Shown: positions 49,711-58,245 of the stretch, one piece after another
Position numbering within the stretch: position 1 is the stretch's first letter
How the letters are laid out: each line of letters opens with the position of its first letter
Origin: an uncultured Bacteroidales bacterium
GTDB lineage: Bacteria > Bacteroidota > Bacteroidia > Bacteroidales > Paludibacteraceae
Length of the DNA: 64,000 nt
Reading direction: 5' to 3'
NCBI GenBank assembly: GCA_902800525.1
Contig: CADCEV010000001.1
Location: 1-64,000, forward strand
Position numbers and translations under genes: made by a program
Notes under the pieces: generated by a model
Database searches by the model: none
Seen by the model: only the letters and a program-made list of their open reading frames with translations
Told to the model about the DNA's origin: nothing

Positions 49711-50789
49711 GAACTAAACAATCGAAAATACCAACTATCCAATACCTCATCATCGGTTTGGGAATCATCGTGTGCGTTTGGCTTCTGCCGGCGCTCTATC
49801 GTTTGGTAGCCCCCAACACCAGCCGCACACCATTTGTCGTTTACTCCTGTCTGGACAGTTCGTTCATTCAGTTTGAAACCATCAACAAGCAAGTTCAATA
49901 CACTGATTTTAAAGGAAATACATTTACCAAACATGAAGCAGACAGCCTCTTGCCGCTCTTTGCTTTTCGGCAATTAGTAGCCGAAGGACGGTTGCCCGAT
50001 TCGCTGTTTGGAGTGGCTTTAACCCCTAAACTGATTCAGCAGAATGCGTTCCATTTCAAGACCTCACCTAAACAGCTCAACAAGCCGGCAGTGGGGTTAT
50101 ATACGCTGTTAGAATCTGCTTCAGGACGTGTGGATTTGCAACTTCCGCCGGATGTCTTCCGTTTGACCGACAAAGGCATAGAATTTATTGATTGTGAAAC
50201 GAATACGGTCAATAAGGCGAAGTCACTCAGTTTCTCGCGAGAGTTGGAAAAGTACGGATTTGTTTTCCCCGTACAACTGATTTGGGGCAATGGTTCAACC
50301 CGCAAGGATTACGACAATGGTTTTCTTTTGACCGATAGCCAGAACCGGCTCTTTCAGTTGAAAATGGTTAAAGGCACACCCTGGGTAAGAGCCATAAAAA
50401 CGGATGGTTGTACAATCACCGGCTATAAGCAACTCTTCACCATTGAGCCTGCTAACCGACAGTTGGTCGGTTTGGTTGTGAGTGACGACAACCAGCTTTA
50501 TGCAGTTCGTGCGGATGGCTCCATGACGCATATAGGCATCGATTCCTATGATCCTCAAACCATGCAAATCACCATTATTGGGGATATGTTCCATTGGACC
50601 ATTACTGAATATACAGCCACGGACTCGCGCTATTATGCTGTGGATGCCCGGACTTTTGAGCAAGTAGCGCGCGCCATTATACCCGATCCTGCTCCCGCAA
50701 TCAAAGAACGCATTATGCGTTATGTATTGCCTGTTCGGCTGCGTTTTACGTCATGGGACACACAATTGATCGCTCCTAATTTTGAATAA
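49707..50789 (+). CDS. DUF4857 family membrane-anchored protein
   Basis: This 360-residue protein has one N-terminal helix (YLIIGLGIIVCVWLLPALY) and a large periplasmic domain rich in strands. The repeated motifs FFMLTD-like GFLLTDSQNRLFQLKM and ADGSMTHIGIDSYDP suggest a propeller-like fold. The family is known from Bacteroidales ABC operons of this shape; its function is not known. It may be the periplasmic link between the TonB cluster and the ABC permease. Its stop is one base from the ispE ATG. Confidence 0.78.
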   Translation: MRTKQSKIPTIQYLIIGLGIIVCVWLLPALYRLVAPNTSRTPFVVYSCLDSSFIQFETINKQVQYTDFKGNTFTKHEADSLLPLFAFRQLVAEGRLPDSLFGVALTPKLIQQNAFHFKTSPKQLNKPAVGLYTLLESASGRVDLQLPPDVFRLTDKGIEFIDCETNTVNKAKSLSFSRELEKYGFVFPVQLIWGNGSTRKDYDNGFLLTDSQNRLFQLKMVKGTPWVRAIKTDGCTITGYKQLFTIEPANRQLVGLVVSDDNQLYAVRADGSMTHIGIDSYDPQTMQITIIGDMFHWTITEYTATDSRYYAVDARTFEQVARAIIPDPAPAIKERIMRYVLPVRLRFTSWDTQLIAPNFE

Positions 50790-50790
50790 T

Positions 50791-51690
50791 ATGATACTCT
50801 ATCCAAATTGTAAAATTAACTTAGGTTTGCGCGTGATACGCAAACGCGAGGACGGCTACCACGATCTGGAAACAGTTTTTGTTCCGATATATGGGCTGCA
50901 CGATGAGCTGGAAGTGAGGCCTACCCCCACCCCTTCCCTCAAGGGAAGGGAGACTGATATTTTGTTTGAGCAAGAAGGCATTGCGGTGGATTGTCCGGCG
51001 GAAGATAATCTGATCGTGAAATGCTATCGACTGTTTAAGGCAAAATATCCGAAAGTGGGCAATGTAGCGGTACGTTTCAAGAAGAATATCCCCTTTGGCG
51101 CCGGTTTGGGAGGAGGAAGCAGCGATGCAGCGCATATGGCAATCGCGCTCAATGAGTTGTTCGAATTAGGTTTGACAAAAGAGGAACTGGCAGCAGCGGT
51201 AAAACCTTTAGGAGCCGATTGTCCGTTCTTCATCTACAACATCCCCTGTTACGCTGAAGGAATTGGCGAACAGTTAACGCCTATTGCGTTGGATTTGAAG
51301 GGATTACGAATTATTCTCATCAAACCGGAAGAGGGCGTTTCTACCCGCGAAGCCTATTCGGGAATCACCAAATATCCGGAAGTAGCCGGTCAAATTAAGT
51401 CTGTACTCGATCAGGCGAAGCCGGTCGATGTTCTATCAGGCGAAGCCGGTCCTTTTGTCAATGACTTTGAGGAAACGGTATTCCCTTTGCATCCGCAGAT
51501 TGCGGCAATAAAAAAGCGTCTGCTGGACGCAGGCGCCTTTTATGCGAGTATGAGCGGTAGTGGCTCAACTGTTTTCGGGCTTTTTGAGAACGATGCGGAA
51601 GGTCGTACCGACGCCAATCTGCGAACTCTTAAGCAGCAGTTTGCCACCATGGTATTGCTCGACGATACGTTTGGCAAGTGGAAGGCCTAA
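50791..51690 (+). CDS. ispE: 4-diphosphocytidyl-2-C-methyl-D-erythritol kinase
   Basis: This 299-residue GHMP kinase of the MEP isoprenoid pathway has the ATP loop PFGAGLGGGSSDAAHMA, the N-terminal PNCKINLGLRVIRKREDGYHD and the C-terminal GSGSTVFGLF. An extra RPTPTPSLKGRET between the early strands is encoded by a C-rich palindromic element also found in recQ. The last 126 bases overlap, antisense, the end of the histidine kinase gene, and both reading frames are conserved there. Start ATG 50791; it may be co-transcribed with the ABC operon. Confidence 0.94.
   Translation: MILYPNCKINLGLRVIRKREDGYHDLETVFVPIYGLHDELEVRPTPTPSLKGRETDILFEQEGIAVDCPAEDNLIVKCYRLFKAKYPKVGNVAVRFKKNIPFGAGLGGGSSDAAHMAIALNELFELGLTKEELAAAVKPLGADCPFFIYNIPCYAEGIGEQLTPIALDLKGLRIILIKPEEGVSTREAYSGITKYPEVAGQIKSVLDQAKPVDVLSGEAGPFVNDFEETVFPLHPQIAAIKKRLLDAGAFYASMSGSGSTVFGLFENDAEGRTDANLRTLKQQFATMVLLDDTFGKWKA
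50919..50955 (+). repeat. C-rich palindromic element inside ispE
   Basis: CCTACCCCCACCCCTTCCCT with CAAGGGAAGGGAG folds back; a near copy of the recQ element at 10057-10093, here sense to the gene. Confidence 0.85.
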
Positions 51691-52692
51691 ACCCCATCCT
51701 CTATCCTTGGAAGTAAAGCCCGGCTCGAAGATGCGACGCTGGGTTTTATTATCGATACCTTTGCCCGTATCGGTGATATCAAGCATTACTTCATGTTCGT
51801 TCTCATGAAGATAAAGCGTGATAGAGCCTTCTCCGGAAATAGCATCTACTGCGTTCTTCAGCAGGTTTTCAATCACCCATTTCAACAACGGACCATTGAG
51901 CATTACGTTACGTTGAACGCCTTGCAGGGCTTCATCATCAATCCTAATCCGGCTGCTGACACGACGTCGCATATAAGCAACGGCATCTTCCACAACAGGA
52001 ATCAAGTCTGCCTCCTGCAAATCCGGTTCAGAACCGATCTTCTGAAAACGATCGGCAATCATCTGCAAACGTTCAATATCCCGCTTCATCTGCGGCACAT
52101 ATTCATCCTCAGGATACTTATCCGCTAGAAGTTGTTGCCACGCATTGAGCGACGAAATCGGAGTACCGAGTTGGTGTGCTGTTTCCTTGGACAAGCCAAC
52201 CCAAAGCCGGTTCTCTTCACTCCTTTGCCCCGTTAGCATCGTGATCACAGCTACCGCAATGAAGATAAAAATCAACAGAAACTGCGCATAAGGCACATAT
52301 CTCAGACGAGTCAACAGGCTGCTGTCTTCCCAGTAAATATATTGCGTCATTTCCTCGTTGATCTTCAATTCAATAGGACCGTGAGGCTTGGCGTTCAGTT
52401 TCTTTGCCTTCAGTTTCTTCTCATCTACGTTTCTGGAGGCTAATATATTCCCTTCTGAATCGCAGATATAAACAGGGATCGTGGTATTCTTTTCGATGAT
52501 AGAGGACACAAAATCAATGTCTGCATCGTCTTCTGCGAAAATGAGTTGTCGCGTGGCGTCTGCCCAGATGGACATGTTCTTACGCTCTTCGTCTTGAAGC
52601 GCGCGAGCCAGATTATTGGTGAATAGTACGGAAATAGCCACGATAAACATGGCTATTACCAATACTATTGTTCCTATTTGTCGGTTGGACAT
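51565..52692 (-). CDS. Membrane sensor histidine kinase
   Basis: This 375-residue kinase has helix 1 (IGTIVLVIAMFIVAISVLF), a periplasmic sensor of about 105 residues, helix 2 (FLLIFIFIAVAVITML), the H-box HQLGTPISSL, the N-box ENLLKNAVDAI, DTGKGI, FTSKDRGWGLGL and the end GVGTTFRIVL. No HAMP domain or response regulator is adjacent. It follows the decarboxylase beta-subunit gene by 38 bases on the same strand and is probably the last gene of that operon. Its 3' end overlaps ispE by 126 bases. The signal is unknown. Confidence 0.93.
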   Translation of the reverse strand: MSNRQIGTIVLVIAMFIVAISVLFTNNLARALQDEERKNMSIWADATRQLIFAEDDADIDFVSSIIEKNTTIPVYICDSEGNILASRNVDEKKLKAKKLNAKPHGPIELKINEEMTQYIYWEDSSLLTRLRYVPYAQFLLIFIFIAVAVITMLTGQRSEENRLWVGLSKETAHQLGTPISSLNAWQQLLADKYPEDEYVPQMKRDIERLQMIADRFQKIGSEPDLQEADLIPVVEDAVAYMRRRVSSRIRIDDEALQGVQRNVMLNGPLLKWVIENLLKNAVDAISGEGSITLYLHENEHEVMLDITDTGKGIDNKTQRRIFEPGFTSKDRGWGLGLPLAKRIVEQYHGGKLLLKSSQIGVGTTFRIVLKKPENS

Positions 52693-52730
52693 AAATAATT
52701 TGAAAATTCAAGGATTTGAATATTCGAAGA

Positions 52731-53906
52731 TTATCCTAACATCGTCAGGAGAACACCGGCGGCAACGGCAGAACCGATCACTCCGGCAACGTTCGGACCC
52801 ATAGCGTGCATGAGCAGGAAGTTGGACGGATTTTCCTCTTGACCCACTGTCTGGCTCACACGCGCTGCCATAGGAACTGCGGAAACACCGGCAGATCCGA
52901 TCAGCGGATTGATCTTCTCTTTGAGGAAGAGATTCATAAACTTAGCCAAAAGCACACCGCCTGCGGAACCCATACCAAACGCTACAATACCCATCGAGAG
53001 AATCATAATGGTCTGCCAGTTCAGGAAACTGCCTGCAGTTGCGGTAGCGCCCACAGAGAGACCTAAGAAAATCACTACGATGTTCATCAACTCGTTCTGA
53101 GCGGTTTTGGATAGACGATCCACTACTCCACACTCCTTCATCAGGTTACCCAGCATCAGACAGCCGATCAGCGGAGCTGCGTCCGGCAGGATGAGTGCTA
53201 CGATAGCGGTGATGATGATCGGGAAAACAATCTTCTCGGTCTTGGATACCGGACGTAACTGACCCATTTTAATCGCGCGTTCTGCTTTTGTCGTGAGCGC
53301 ACGCATAATAGGCGGTTGAATCACCGGAACCAACGCCATGTAGCTATAAGCAGCAATAGCGATCGGTCCCAAGAGATGCGGAGCTAATTTCGAAGTCAGG
53401 AAGATAGACGTCGGACCATCTGCTCCACCGATAATACCAATTGAACCGGCCTCTGCCGGCGTAAAGCCCATCCAGTTAGCGCAGAGGAATGTAACGAAGA
53501 TACCGATCTGAGCAGCTGCTCCGAGGATCAACGACTTCGGATTCGCAATCAGCGGACCAAAATCTGTCATCGCTCCCACACCGATGAAAATCAGACACGG
53601 ATAGACGCCGGCTTTCACTCCGATATAGAGCACGTCGAGCAGGCCTCCTTCTTTGAGAATCGCGCCATAGGAGTGATAAGCAGGGCTTGTCGGATCAAGG
53701 AAAGCCGACCATAACTCGCTATGGAACATTCCGGCTCCAGGCAGGTTGGTCAGCAACATACCGAAAGCTATTGGAAGCAGCAAAAGCGGCTCATATTTCT
53801 TATGAATAGCAAGGTAAAGCAGGAAGAACGACACCAAGAGCATTACGCCCTGTTGCCAGGTCATCTGCATGAATCCCATGCCTTGAAAAAATTCCAAAAT
53901 ATCCAT
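52731..53906 (-). CDS. mmdB: Na+-transporting decarboxylase subunit beta
   Basis: This 391-residue membrane subunit of the OadB/GcdB/MmdB family couples decarboxylation of carboxybiotin to Na+ export. It has about ten helices and the conserved loop [17 protein letters not shown] with the Asp involved in Na+ and proton handling. The C-terminus ([20 protein letters not shown]) is typical. Its neighbours make methylmalonyl-CoA decarboxylase the likely enzyme, giving propionyl-CoA in the succinate-propionate route. Confidence 0.92.
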   Translation of the reverse strand: MDILEFFQGMGFMQMTWQQGVMLLVSFFLLYLAIHKKYEPLLLLPIAFGMLLTNLPGAGMFHSELWSAFLDPTSPAYHSYGAILKEGGLLDVLYIGVKAGVYPCLIFIGVGAMTDFGPLIANPKSLILGAAAQIGIFVTFLCANWMGFTPAEAGSIGIIGGADGPTSIFLTSKLAPHLLGPIAIAAYSYMALVPVIQPPIMRALTTKAERAIKMGQLRPVSKTEKIVFPIIITAIVALILPDAAPLIGCLMLGNLMKECGVVDRLSKTAQNELMNIVVIFLGLSVGATATAGSFLNWQTIMILSMGIVAFGMGSAGGVLLAKFMNLFLKEKINPLIGSAGVSAVPMAARVSQTVGQEENPSNFLLMHAMGPNVAGVIGSAVAAGVLLTMLG

Positions 53907-53917
53907 TTTGCAATTTT

Positions 53918-53943
53918 CTTAATTAAAAATTAAAAATTAAGAA
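53918..53943 (-). repeat. Heptamer spacer (ATTAAAA family) between mmdB and mmdC
   Basis: Three to four AATTAAA units, as at 40099 and 54872. Confidence 0.75.
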
Positions 53944-54393
53944 TTAACCCAAAACGATGAGCAGGTCATCCTGCATTACGTTTTGACCTGGGGTAACGGC
54001 AATCTGCTTAACGGTTCCATCTGCCTCTGCCATGATAGCGTTCTCCATCTTCATGGACTCAAGCGTCAGCAGCGTATCACCACGTTTAACAGCCTGACCT
54101 TCGCTTACTAACACTTTGATTACAGATCCGGGCAGCGGGCTCTTTACTTGCACGCCGGCGGCAGGAGCAGCTGCGGGTTTCGGAGCCTCTGCTTTCGGCG
54201 CAGGAGCTGCCGCAGGCTTCGGAGCGGGAGCAGGAGCCGGTTTGGCTACTGGTTTCGGAGCCGGAGTAGCGGGAACCTCGGTCTCTACGGTATATACTTT
54301 GCCGTTAACGGTTACGTTCGTCTTGCCGGCTTCAATTTCTTCTACTGCGCACTTGTACTCGGCGCCATTGATCTTAAATGTGAATTCTTTCAT
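53944..54393 (-). CDS. mmdC: Biotin carrier subunit of the decarboxylase
   Basis: This 149-residue protein has an N-terminal beta-strand domain, an Ala/Pro linker (about residues 42-82) and a C-terminal biotinyl domain with the target Lys in LESMKMENAI. It shuttles CO2 from the carboxyltransferase to the membrane beta subunit. It lies between mmdD and mmdB in the operon. Confidence 0.93.
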   Translation of the reverse strand: MKEFTFKINGAEYKCAVEEIEAGKTNVTVNGKVYTVETEVPATPAPKPVAKPAPAPAPKPAAAPAPKAEAPKPAAAPAAGVQVKSPLPGSVIKVLVSEGQAVKRGDTLLTLESMKMENAIMAEADGTVKQIAVTPGQNVMQDDLLIVLG

Positions 54394-54443
54394 TGTTTTT
54401 ATAAATTTTCTTTGTCAGCATTCATTAGAAACTGACATTGTTC

Positions 54444-54489
54444 TTAGCCCCTTTCGGGGCACGATTAATCAAGGTCAGAAACCTTGATT
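54444..54489 (-). other. Two hairpins between mmdD and mmdC
   Basis: GCCCC/GGGGC (54447-54460) and AATCAAGG/CCTTGATT (54467-54489). The second contains the mmdD stop in its loop. No T-run follows, so these may be processing or stability elements that adjust subunit ratios. Confidence 0.55.
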
Positions 54490-54867
54490 GTTCATACCAA
54501 TTGATTTTGTATTCCAGGCTGTCTCGTGTTGTTTAAGCGAGATCATCGCCGTTGGAACGTCATGTTTTGCGTCTCTTGCCAAATAAAGCGCGTACGCGAT
54601 AGCAGCGATGTCTTCATCCCCTGCTTGTGCCAGAGACATAGCGATTGCGGCTTTCGTTCCCTCGTCCGTCGGTTCCGCGGATGTCGCGGGAGCCTGCGGA
54701 GCGGGAGCCGGGTGTTCTGCTTTCGGAGCACGCGGGGCGGTGGCTTTCTGCATAATCCATCCAAAGAATTGGAGGACATAAACCAAACAGAAGAGCAACA
54801 TCAGCACGATTCCGAAACCTAAGCCGGTTACAATCCATGTATCTGCAGTTACTGCGAGTAATACCAT
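54475..54867 (-). CDS. mmdD: Decarboxylase small membrane subunit (OadG/MmdD-like)
   Basis: This 130-residue protein has one N-terminal helix (TGLGFGIVLMLLFCLVYVLQ), an Ala/Pro linker and a helical soluble tail (DEDIAAIAYALYLARDAKHD). It matches the gamma/delta subunits that hold the carboxyltransferase on the membrane. The position between mmdA and mmdC supports this. Confidence 0.82.
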   Translation of the reverse strand: MVLLAVTADTWIVTGLGFGIVLMLLFCLVYVLQFFGWIMQKATAPRAPKAEHPAPAPQAPATSAEPTDEGTKAAIAMSLAQAGDEDIAAIAYALYLARDAKHDVPTAMISLKQHETAWNTKSIGMNNQGF

Positions 54868-54871
54868 AAGT

Positions 54872-54901
54872 AATTACGAATTAAAAATTAAAAATTACGA
54901 A
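54872..54901 (-). repeat. Heptamer spacer (ATTAAAA family) between mmdA and mmdD
   Basis: AATTAAA-type units flanked by TTACGAATT copies. Confidence 0.75.
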
Positions 54902-56458
54902 TTACAAAGGAATATTCGAGTGTTTCTTGAGCGGGTTGGTCAGACGCTTGGTCTGTAACATCTCAAACGCACGGATGATGCGGCTGCGCGTGTAGCGCGG
55001 CTCGATCACATCATCAATATAACCGCGGTTGGCTGCCTGATACGGAGAAGCGAACAGGTCTTTGTACTCAGCCTCTTTCTCTGCGATGAAAGCTTTCTTC
55101 TCTGCGGGATCCTCGATAGCCTTGATAGCTTTGGCTTGAAGAACTCCCACAGCTCCACTCGCTCCCATTACAGCGATCTCGGCGTTCGGCCATGCGTAGC
55201 ACATATCGCCACGGAGTTGCTTACAGCTCATCACAATGTGCGATCCGCCGTAAGACTTACGGACAGTAATAGTAACCTTTGGAACAGTTGCTTCACCGTA
55301 AGCGAACATCAACTTAGCTCCGTGGTCAATGATACCTGCGTACTCTTGTCCGGTTCCGCAGAGGAAGCCCGGTACATCCACAAGCGTCAAGATTTGGATA
55401 TTGAAAGCGTCGCAGAAACGAACGAAACGCGCTGCTTTACGGCTGGCGTCACAATCAAGCACTCCAGCAAGCCAACTCGGCTGGTTAGCGATGATACCGG
55501 TCGAACGACCATTGAAACGAGCAAAACCGCAGATCACGTTCTTCGCGTAGTCCTTGTGAACCTCCATAAAATCACCATTATCAACAATCGTGTTGATGAT
55601 CTCGTGCATGTCATATGGCTTGTTCGGGTCTGCCGGAACGATGTCGTTCAGGTTGTCATCCACGCGGGTGATGTCATCGGTGCATGCTACGACAGGAGCC
55701 TCCTCCATATTGTTCTGCGGGATGAAGGAAACGAGACGACGAACTTCAGCAAGCGCCTCTTCCTCGGTTGCAGCCACGAAATGGGTTACACCGGATTTGG
55801 TAGCATGAATCTTTGCACCGCCGAGTTGCTCTACGGTCACATCCTCACCGGTTACGGACTTCACCACCTTCGGACCGGTAATGAACATATAACTGTTCTG
55901 CTCGGTCATCATGATGAAGTCGGTCAATGCCGGGCTATACACAGCTCCGCCGGCGCACGGACCGAAAATCACGCTGATCTGCGGTACAACGCCAGAAGCT
56001 AAGATGTTACGCTCAAAGATCTCTGCATATCCCGCGAGCGCGCAAGCTCCTTCCTGGATACGTGCTCCACCTGAGTCATTCAGACCGATGATCGGAGCTC
56101 CGAGTTTCATAGCCTGATCCATCACGTTGCATATCTTGAGGGCCATCGTCTCGCTCAACGAACCGCCGATTACAGTAGCGTCCTGCGCAAAGACAAACAC
56201 CAGACGACCGTCAATCGTACCCGATCCGACAGCTACGCCATCGCCTAAGAACACTTTCTTCTCCATGCCAAAATCATGGCAACGGTGCGTGAGGAACATA
56301 TTCACTTCCTCAAACGAACCCTCGTCAAGAAGCATGTTGATACGCTCGCGGCAGGTATAACTGCCCTTTGCGTGATGCTTCTCAATCGCTGCTTCACCGC
56401 CACCGGCCATCGCCTTCTCGCGGTTAGTAACCAATTTATCTAATTTTGCTTGATCCAT
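54902..56458 (-). CDS. mmdA: Methylmalonyl-CoA decarboxylase/carboxyltransferase alpha subunit
   Basis: This 518-residue protein of the acyl-CoA carboxylase beta family has two crotonase-like halves. GLNDSGGARIQEGACALAGY and GPCAGGAVYSPALTDF form the first active-site oxyanion regions; VPGFLCGTGQEYAGIIDHGA and the C-terminal SPYQAANRGYIDDVIEPRYT complete the second. It moves CO2 from methylmalonyl-CoA to biotin. I start at 56458 (MDQAKLDKL). Preceded by methylmalonyl-CoA epimerase, it fixes the substrate of the operon. Confidence 0.95.
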   Translation of the reverse strand: MDQAKLDKLVTNREKAMAGGGEAAIEKHHAKGSYTCRERINMLLDEGSFEEVNMFLTHRCHDFGMEKKVFLGDGVAVGSGTIDGRLVFVFAQDATVIGGSLSETMALKICNVMDQAMKLGAPIIGLNDSGGARIQEGACALAGYAEIFERNILASGVVPQISVIFGPCAGGAVYSPALTDFIMMTEQNSYMFITGPKVVKSVTGEDVTVEQLGGAKIHATKSGVTHFVAATEEEALAEVRRLVSFIPQNNMEEAPVVACTDDITRVDDNLNDIVPADPNKPYDMHEIINTIVDNGDFMEVHKDYAKNVICGFARFNGRSTGIIANQPSWLAGVLDCDASRKAARFVRFCDAFNIQILTLVDVPGFLCGTGQEYAGIIDHGAKLMFAYGEATVPKVTITVRKSYGGSHIVMSCKQLRGDMCYAWPNAEIAVMGASGAVGVLQAKAIKAIEDPAEKKAFIAEKEAEYKDLFASPYQAANRGYIDDVIEPRYTRSRIIRAFEMLQTKRLTNPLKKHSNIPL

Positions 56459-56491
56459 AATTTTCAATTATCAATTGTCAATTATCAATTA
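56459..56491 (-). repeat. Heptamer spacer (AATTATC/AATTGTC) between mce and mmdA
   Basis: Four to five alternating units; touches the stop of mce and the start of mmdA. Confidence 0.82.
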
Positions 56492-56902
56492 TTGGGGTTG
56501 TTGACAGAGCTCGGTCAAAACACCTTTCGTGCTCTTCGGGTGCAAGAATGCAATCATCAGGTTCTCTGCGCCTTTGCGCGGAGCTTTGTCGATCAGCTGG
56601 ATGCCTGCTGCCTCGCACTCTGCCAGCGCTTCTGCTACGTTCTCTACGTTGAATGCTACGTGGTGAACACCGCCGCGGCCACCGTTCTTCTCAATGAACT
56701 TGGCAATCGTGGACTCAGGGCTCGTCGGCTCCAAAAGCTCGATCTTTACCTCGCCGACTTTGAAGAAAGCGGTACGAACTTTCTGATCCTCAACTACTTC
56801 AATAGAATAACACTTGTTTCCCGAAAGAAACTCAAAGAATGGAGCAGCCTCTTCAATCGAAGTTACTGCAATACCCAAATGTTCAATGTGTGTGGGTTTC
56901 AT
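56489..56902 (-). CDS. mce: Methylmalonyl-CoA epimerase
   Basis: This 137-residue vicinal-oxygen-chelate protein interconverts (R)- and (S)-methylmalonyl-CoA. Metal ligands are visible in THIEHLGIAV (His), the GGVHHVAFNVENV segment and the C-terminal Glu region (TKGVLTELCQ). First gene of the decarboxylase operon, which serves succinate-to-propionate fermentation with Na+ export. Confidence 0.95.
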   Translation of the reverse strand: MKPTHIEHLGIAVTSIEEAAPFFEFLSGNKCYSIEVVEDQKVRTAFFKVGEVKIELLEPTSPESTIAKFIEKNGGRGGVHHVAFNVENVAEALAECEAAGIQLIDKAPRKGAENLMIAFLHPKSTKGVLTELCQQPQ

Positions 56903-56960
56903 AAAATGAAAATATTTAGTTGTTTTTATATGTTTTTCTCGTATAAGACGAAATCGGGTA

Positions 56961-56991
56961 CAAAATTACAAAAAAAAAATGACATACACAA
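56961..56991 (-). promoter_or_regulatory. Promoter of the mce-mmd operon, with overlapping palindrome
   Basis: Minus strand: TTGTGTATGTC (from 56991) and TAATTTTG (56968-56961). The palindrome CATACAC/GTGTATG (56983-57000) overlaps the -33 element and is a possible operator. Confidence 0.8.
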
Positions 56992-57015
56992 TAGTGTATG
57001 CCACTTTTCTTGAAT

Positions 57016-58245
57016 TTATTTGCTTTCTCGCACAATTTTTATCATTTTTACAAGCGCTTTGATGCAAGCTCGGTCTGTTATCTGCTCTCTGAGTTTGCCT
57101 AAATGGAAACATTCTGCATAAGTCTCTGTGGGAGTGGACCATCCTATCCAAACGGTTCCGACGGGCTTGGCTTCTGATCCTCCGGTTGGACCTGCAATTC
57201 CGCTTGTAGCAATTGCAAAATCCGCTCCGATTTGCTTACGAACGGTACTTGCCATTACCTTTACTACTTCTTCGCTAACCACACCGTGCGTTTGGATCAT
57301 TTCTTGTGGAACGGACAACAACTGCTCTTTCACACTGTTATCATAACTGACAATCGACCCGAAATAGAATGCCGAACTGCCGGGATGCTTACTCAGTAAG
57401 GATGCCAATTTGCCACCTGTGCAGGATTCGGCGGTGGCTATCGTTTGATGGCGTGCTGTCAAAAGCCTGCCTAAAACCATTTCAAGCGGCTCGTCCGTTT
57501 CAGCTACCAAGTAATCCGCCGTTAATTCCTTCAATCGCTCAAACCATTGTGCCATTTCAGCTTCCGAACAATCTCCATAAGCGGACAATCGAAGCCGGAT
57601 GATTCCGTCTTTCGGCAAGTACGCTAAATGCAAAGAAGAGGGCATGGAGTTCTCATATTCTTCCAATAATATAGCTAAGGCAGATTCGCTTATTCCGTTA
57701 ACTTGTAGCGTTTTATGAATGATACTTGCAGTAGTACGTCCGATGTAAGGAAGAATCTGTTCCTCCATTGCAATCTTCATTTCATACGGCACGCCGGGCA
57801 TGGAAGCCAGTATTTTTCCGTCCTTATGAAACACCATCAGAGGAGCACTACCAACTCTGTTTTCCAATATCTCCGCACGCTCCGGAACCATCCATTGTGT
57901 AGCAGTTAATCGGTTCAGTACATCCGGACGGTCGGCATACAAACGCTCCACATGTGCACGCACGCGCGCATCTTCAATAAGGTGTGTTCCGAAATACTCG
58001 CAAAGCACATGCTTGGTGATGTCGTCTTTTGTCGGACCCAAACCGCCTGTTGTCAATACCACATCCACTCGCCCGAAAGCCTCGTCCAAGGCGGCGATAA
58101 TATGCTCTCGCGAATCATGAACGGAAGTGATTTGGTATAATTCTATCCCTTGTTCGTTCAGTTTCTGTGCGATCCAGGCGGAATTGGTATCTACTACCTG
58201 CCCGATCAGCAGCTCATCTCCTATCGTTATTACTTCTGCGCGCAT
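57016..58245 (-). CDS. cinA: CinA family protein (nicotinamide-nucleotide amidase / pyrophosphatase)
   Basis: This 409-residue two-domain protein has an N-terminal MoCF/COG1058 domain (ITIGDELLIGQVVDTNSAWI, TTGGLGPTKDD) and a C-terminal amidohydrolase domain (ATAESCTGGKLASLLSKHPG, TSGIAGPTGGSEAKPVGTVW). It recycles pyridine nucleotides from NMN. I start at 58245 (MRAEVITIGDE); it overlaps the DUF3109 stop by 16 bases, and a start at 58257 is possible. Last gene of the gyrA-led series. Confidence 0.93.
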   Translation of the reverse strand: MRAEVITIGDELLIGQVVDTNSAWIAQKLNEQGIELYQITSVHDSREHIIAALDEAFGRVDVVLTTGGLGPTKDDITKHVLCEYFGTHLIEDARVRAHVERLYADRPDVLNRLTATQWMVPERAEILENRVGSAPLMVFHKDGKILASMPGVPYEMKIAMEEQILPYIGRTTASIIHKTLQVNGISESALAILLEEYENSMPSSLHLAYLPKDGIIRLRLSAYGDCSEAEMAQWFERLKELTADYLVAETDEPLEMVLGRLLTARHQTIATAESCTGGKLASLLSKHPGSSAFYFGSIVSYDNSVKEQLLSVPQEMIQTHGVVSEEVVKVMASTVRKQIGADFAIATSGIAGPTGGSEAKPVGTVWIGWSTPTETYAECFHLGKLREQITDRACIKALVKMIKIVRESK

